64,000 nt of DNA. Origin: Pectinophora gossypiella (Eukaryota; Arthropoda; Insecta; Lepidoptera; Gelechiidae). Made by a program: the position numbers and the translations under genes. The notes beneath the pieces are model-generated. The model worked only from the letters and a program-made list of their open reading frames with translations. It did not search any database and was not told the DNA's origin. This document shows positions 59,700-64,000 of the stretch, one piece after another. The DNA lies in contig NC_065417.1 of NCBI RefSeq assembly GCF_024362695.1, positions 427,001 through 491,000 of the forward strand. The letters are read 5' to 3'. The number at the start of each line of letters is the position of its first letter. The stretch's first letter is position 1.

Positions 59700-61030
59700 C
59701 GATTTCACAAACACCTTGCATTATGTACGTAAGTTCATCATTTTGGAAAAGACATTTTCGGGCATGCTTGCGTTACCATACTTGCAAGTCCTGACATGGA
59801 TATGATAGATAAATCATCATACTGGAGACATTTACGTATATAGAAAAAAAATCCGGAACTAAGCTATTATTTAACACGTAGTAACAATAGCCGTAGTCTA
59901 GCTGTCTTGGCCCAGTTAGCTATTGCGGTCAACTCTTTGCTGATTGTACTAAAATTATGATGACTCCAAGTTTCTTTGTAATTTGTTGACATTATTTTTA
60001 TATTGCCTATCGTATTTACCTTACTTTCTTTTTCTTTTAATATTAAAGAAGAAAAAATTTAAGTTTATTGTACTTGCTGAAATTTTCCCTTTTTATTTTC
60101 AGTAGGGCCACGTGTTAAAATTTTGTCGCGGTCATTTTATCGATTCCGACAACAAAACAAGTCGTGTCGTTCTGTCAAAATACGAACAAATCCCGGGGCA
60201 TGGATGTTAGGGAAAAAAAGCAAATTTATCGATTTCGACAAAATTTATTAAATCGATCGATAATTTTATCACGTTACGCTAGTTAGCCCTGCTGGTAACA
60301 TTACCGCGGAAAAAATATCTACATATCTACGTACTGTTAAATCAAACGATACGAATCAAATTCAAATATTATGTACTTAATAATAAAAAAATAAAGATGT
60401 TAGAGTTAAGAGTAAGTTTTTTAAATAAGGGTCTAAACTGGTCATTGAATCGATATTTATTATTATTATTTGTACTATTTTATAAAATAATGATTTAAAT
60501 TTAAATAAACACCAATATTGAAAAGGTAAGTAATTAGCAGTGTATTGTTGTCTCCTGATAGAAAAGTGGCCGTGTGAGTTTGATCTCAGTTACTTCACAG
60601 TGTCCAAAAAATATAAGTTTAGAAATAACCTCTAAGTAGTTTAATTTTATAATTTTTAGAACCAAAACTCGCTCGATGTAGACGGAAAATAAGGCCACTC
60701 GCCGTAGCGAGAGTCGCCGTTCGGGGAGTCGCCGTCAACGCTACAATTCGATTTTTCAGTAGTCGGGTTTCAGTTTCTAAACTTATGTTTTTATTTTTAT
60801 TATTTTGGGGTCTTAGTTATTAAAATAACGTGTTTCGGAAACGTGTTATGCAAGATTGGATATAAATCCTATCCGGAACATGTCTTGAGCAGTTATGTTA
60901 TTTCAACGTAATTATCGAGTGAATACCTACAAGGGAATTCTGACAGGTGGTTTAGAAGTTATGCTGGAACAGATTGTATATAACGTACATAGCGGCCAAA
61001 CACATAACCCTCCTTTTTGCTTCGCCACAG
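59700..61030. other. Stretch with two GC- or CG-patterned patches, no gene
   Basis: Bases 60100-60290 contain several TTTATCGATT/ATCGATCGATAA words and possible inverted ends (AGGGCCACGTGTTAAAATTT / ATAATTTTATCACGTTACGC). Bases 60690-60760 are CpG-rich (CGCCGTAGCGAGAGTCGCCG). Either could be a MITE. No frame is convincing. Confidence 0.35.
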
Positions 61031-62440
61031 TCGGGTAAAAAGTAAATAATGATGAATGAATGAATGTCTAATGTCTAAGGAAAGGGCCTTATAAGAAATA
61101 CATAATACGTGTGAATCTTCGCTTTCATCTACTAGTCACATAACATCCAAACTGAGAGCATCCTCTTTCAATCAAAATATACGACGTACATCTCGACAAT
61201 TTGTCAATACATTTATAATCAGAAAATCTATTGTCTCTCTCTAACATTCACACGATACTACAATGGATCCTGTAAATTCTATCGTAAATCATACCAAACA
61301 GCTTAGGAAATAAGACATGGATTGGACTGTGGTTAGTGTGGTCGATATGGTCACTATGGTCTTTATGGTCAGACAGGAAGGGGCCTATTGAATGGACGCG
61401 AGCAATGTCACCGAACGTACTCGACACGCCGCGACACCCGACGACACTCGTTAACACGCGAATAAACTACACACGACACTTTCAACAACTTTTTTATGAA
61501 CGTGGCACTTTTTTCTTGCGTCACTTGTTTATGGAACTTTTAATGGTGAAACCGGATATTATGTGCCACTTTAATAACAAGGGAATAGGAAAGATTCTTG
61601 AGGTGGCTACTCTAAAGTGATAGGCTGGTGCATCGCTAATAATCACAACATAATTTATCACTAATTGGTTATAAATACCAAGAGTAAATTCAAGAGAGTT
61701 ACATATTAGGTAGGTATTTATAACGAACATAGTAAATCTACATAGCTGTATTGCCTGCAAGGTAGTGTGTAGATATATAATCATTAAATGCATATGAAGC
61801 GTGTATTATTTATTCATTATTCTTTATTAAGTTTCGCGATAGAATGAAGTTATTAACTTATTAAGTCAGAATGTAAGTAGGTACCTAATTTGTAAGTGGA
61901 AAGTTTAACGAACACTTGTTACAAAGAAATTAGTAGAATATAGAAGAATGTTCCCGTATTATTAATTTTAAAAAATATGGCATCACGCCTGTATCCATGT
62001 AGGTGTAGGCAGTAATAGGAGCCTTATGCCATTATCCGGGCATAAATTCTGGGAACCACGTTTATGATGAGCATCGAACCGGGGTTCGAAACAGTGACAC
62101 TACGATATAAGTCACGCGTGCTGCGAACATAGCTATCGCGGGTTCATTATTTTTTTGGTTGTAAAAATAATTAAGTAATTAAATAAAATCTAGCTAATTC
62201 AAAGAAACACTGATTGATTTCTTAATTAATACTTAGACTTCCAAGCGTAATGCTTGTCAACGTTTAATTAATGTTAGGCAATTTAATTAAAAACCCAATT
62301 CACACGTAGGTAAGTTTATTATTAATGTTCAGCATTCATGTGGGTAGGAACAGTTATCAACTCAACTTAGAAAGTCACTACCTACTTGAATAACTTCCTA
62401 CTACAAGAATTAAACTACGTTTAGGCACTTTTTAAATATC
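61031..62440. other. Stretch without a supportable gene
   Basis: A short imperfect repeat of TATGGTC/GTGGTCGA lies at 61336-61370. Frames at 61248, 61336 and 61521 have no motif and no splice context. Confidence 0.4.
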
Positions 62441-62607
62441 CTAGTTATCATATTTTACTGTAAATAAATATACTAAGTTTCCCTGTCCTATAAGTAAATT
62501 ATATTTTTCCATAGGTACAACGCGCCCGTTGATGTCTTTTCTAAGACGCAATAGTTCCCCGTTCACGCTCCGATACCCGCTACTGAAGCCATCAATAACT
62601 TCAAAAA
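62441..62607 (-). CDS. Speculative second exon of the 62990 gene
   Basis: Downstream of a weak acceptor (TTTTTTTGTCAAG, ending at 62608), the frame stays open to a stop at 62441. It begins FEVIDGFSSGYRSVNGELL, more protein-like than its AT-rich surroundings. Joining to the phase-1 donor at 62909 keeps the frame, which happens by chance one time in three. The acceptor is AAG rather than CAG, and the last third is AT-rich like an intron. I do not recognise the protein. Treat as a lead only. Confidence 0.15.
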
Positions 62608-62908
62608 CTTGACAAAAAAACACTTCTTTTTTTATAGCGAAAACGGCACTCGAAAGTCACGAAGAGGGTTAAACGTGAAAACTCGAAAATATCTTCTTTA
62701 TTGCACTTACAGCGGACTTATAGAGAAAAACGAGCGAATAGACAATTAGGTAACCATATTTCAAGAAAAGACTTAACTTTTTATAATGTCGGTAACTTAA
62801 TATAAAGTAGGTTACACACGCGGCATTCTTCGGCGCGGCCTACCTTCGAAATTCTTATTAGAAAGTTTTCTTTCCTTCGACTGTGACAGTTGGTAGAAAG
62901 TGACTGAC

Positions 62909-62990
62909 CTGATAAATGTCTGGTGTCTGTCTGTGCGGCGGCCGCTGCCACAAACAGGAACAGCCAGAACGCCTCCCCGGCGCTCCGCAT
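62909..62990 (-). CDS. Candidate first coding exon: signal peptide
   Basis: The minus-strand ATG at 62990-62988 has A at -3 and G at -1 (GTGACGATG). The 27 codons read MRSAGEAFWLFLFVAAAAAQ then TDTRHLS. That is a short polar start, a hydrophobic core at residues 8-19, and small residues before a likely signal peptidase site near Ala19/Gln20. The exon ends in TCAG/GTCAGT, a good splice donor, after one base of codon 28 (phase 1). A phase-1 intron right after a signal peptide is typical of genes for secreted or cell-surface proteins. The product family is unknown. The open frame beyond the donor is probably intron read-through. Confidence 0.55.
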
Positions 62991-63057
62991 CGTCACTTCA
63001 CAACCACATAGACACTTCACACTGTATATTGAACACCGCACTTCAATTCCTTACACT
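62991..63057 (-). other. Likely 5' untranslated region of the 62990 gene
   Basis: From a TCAGT initiator-like core (A at 63057) to the ATG there are 66 bases without another ATG on the minus strand. The stretch contains an in-frame GTG at 63041, which would not be a usual eukaryotic start. Confidence 0.35.
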
Positions 63058-63250
63058 GAAAACAACCTTTGATATAAACTAGTTTTTATCGGGTAAAGTT
63101 GACGATGGAAAGTTGTGTCAAAGTTCTTGTCGCTCGCCAATACGAGCGTTTCTTGTGGCGCGGCGAGGCGACTGCCGGCGACTCCGAGGTTGTGGGGTTG
63201 CCAGCGTGAAACCTACAATCTGCTCGTTAAGTTTATCCGCGAGGCAGTAA
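63058..63250 (-). promoter_or_regulatory. CpG-rich putative core promoter
   Basis: On the minus strand, GGAGTCGCCGGCAGTCGCCT and CGCCGCGCCACAAG lie about 60-130 bases upstream of the initiator-like TCAGT. A TATA-like GATAAAA starts 33 bases upstream of the presumed start. The CpG density contrasts sharply with the AT-rich flanks. This supports, but does not prove, transcription toward lower coordinates. Confidence 0.4.
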
Positions 63251-63960
63251 GTGGAATATTATATTGAAGTCCGATAAAGAGTTTATCATTAACGAATTGA
63301 AAATATAAAAATGCTGTGATAAGTTGCCAGTTATTTCTTTTCTTTGCAATAATTGTTTTTGACAAATATTTTGTATAACTGTAAGTATTTAAAATAATTA
63401 TAATAATTTTAGTAATGTCATTAATTATTATTCAAATTACCATTAATTGCTGAATAAATATATAATTTAATAATTCATTAAGTAAGTATATTAGGAGAAA
63501 AAAATCCGTAGTCACTATCACTATTCTCTGATATTCATTAGACCTGTATCTGTATTTTTCTAAAATAATATTAGTAACTTACAAGATATGCGTTATGTAA
63601 TAAAAATATAAGAACTGTAATGCAAACAATCGTTTTGTCTTAAAAAATTACCCCTAACAACTAACATTTACCCCCATTTAATGGTAAATCCGCCCGCGAT
63701 GGTATCCCCACTCACACAGGTGGTCGACGGCTCTGCAGGTAGCCGGCGAGCAAACATCACAGCCTCTCTTTCCCCCATGTCAGTTTCACTGTAAGAGTGA
63801 AAGAGATATCCGATCAACCACTTTTTATTTGTTGCCCAAATCGTGCAAACTTTTGACAACTTATTATTTTGGAAAAAACTTTCCGATTCCGATGTTTGTA
63901 GCAAAGTTCATACAAATATGGTAAAGCAGTAGAGTAAATTTTATGTTTATTTATATGCGT
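63251..63960. other. AT-rich flank with one GC-moderate patch
   Basis: Bases 63680-63790 (CGCCCGCGATGGTATCCCCA, GTAGCCGGCGAGCAAACATC) stand out. The 78-codon minus frame across them has no motif or splice context. Otherwise AT-rich. Confidence 0.4.
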
Positions 63961-63965
63961 TCGCT

Positions 63966-63996
63966 TTAATGGTCCTTTGCACAGCAGTGGGACACT
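63966..63996 (+). repeat. LINE 3' end fragment at the window edge
   Basis: TTAATGGTCCTTTGCACAGC and AGTGGGACACTG match the CCTTTGCCCAGCAGTGGGA end motif. The rest lies outside the window. Confidence 0.55.
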
Positions 63997-64000
63997 GTTA

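Noticed and set aside
62781..63041. 86-codon frame taken as one uninterrupted gene from 63041
   Set aside because: Position 63041 is a GTG, not an ATG. The first real ATG is at 62990, and a strong splice donor follows 82 bases later, so the remainder is most likely intron.

Overview
The window looks like non-coding nuclear DNA of an insect, most probably a moth or butterfly. It is AT-rich, has no long open reading frame and no operon-like layout, and is densely packed with tRNA-derived SINEs, foldback (palindromic) MITEs and decayed non-LTR retrotransposon tails. The (TATG)n, (GAT)n and (GAA)n retroposon ends are of the kind common in Lepidoptera. The order is an inference from repeat style; nothing in the window names a species. 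Almost every ATG-stop frame here is a chance frame or lies inside a repeat. || Only one place looks like a host gene: a minus-strand first coding exon at 62909-62990. It encodes a clean 27-residue signal peptide that ends in a phase-1 splice donor, with an initiator-like motif and a CpG-rich promoter just upstream. If it is real, the gene runs leftward, and much of the window could be its intron or the DNA beyond it. Weaker gene-start candidates are CpG-rich stretches at 18060-18482 (ending in a splice-donor consensus) and 47035-47205. || Repeat families are named here for this window only. SINE-A has a tRNA head with A and B boxes and a (TATG)n tail; SINE-B has a tRNA head and a GAAGAAG end. 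SINE-C has an A-box head, a 5S rRNA-like segment and a (GAT)n tail; SINE-E and SINE-F are further tRNA-headed families. SINE-R ends with the 3' end of an RTE-like LINE. Foldback families are D, H, K, I, M, N, O, P and X. LINE remnants include RTE-like ORF2 C-termini at 24192 and 43765, a second type at 58896, a zinc-knuckle C-terminus at 49600 and another C-terminus at 57057. || Layout: 1-12 kb, scattered MITEs and degenerate SINEs with long plain stretches; 12.7-16.2 kb, a dense SINE/D/H cluster; 16.2-18.9 kb, an odd CpG-rich interval bounded by D-element ends; 19.5-32 kb, dense SINE, MITE and RTE insertions; 33-43 kb, SINE-B and SINE-A with sharp target-site duplications; 43-56 kb, mixed; 56-64 kb, LINE C-termini, a large K foldback and the candidate gene start. 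|| The best observations are about how the repeats relate. SINE families A, B and C share one core segment. SINE tails match the 3' ends of LINEs present in the same window. One SINE-B carries 39-bp terminal inverted repeats inside an exact 12-bp target duplication. Several nested insertions can be dated relative to each other from exact target-site duplications.
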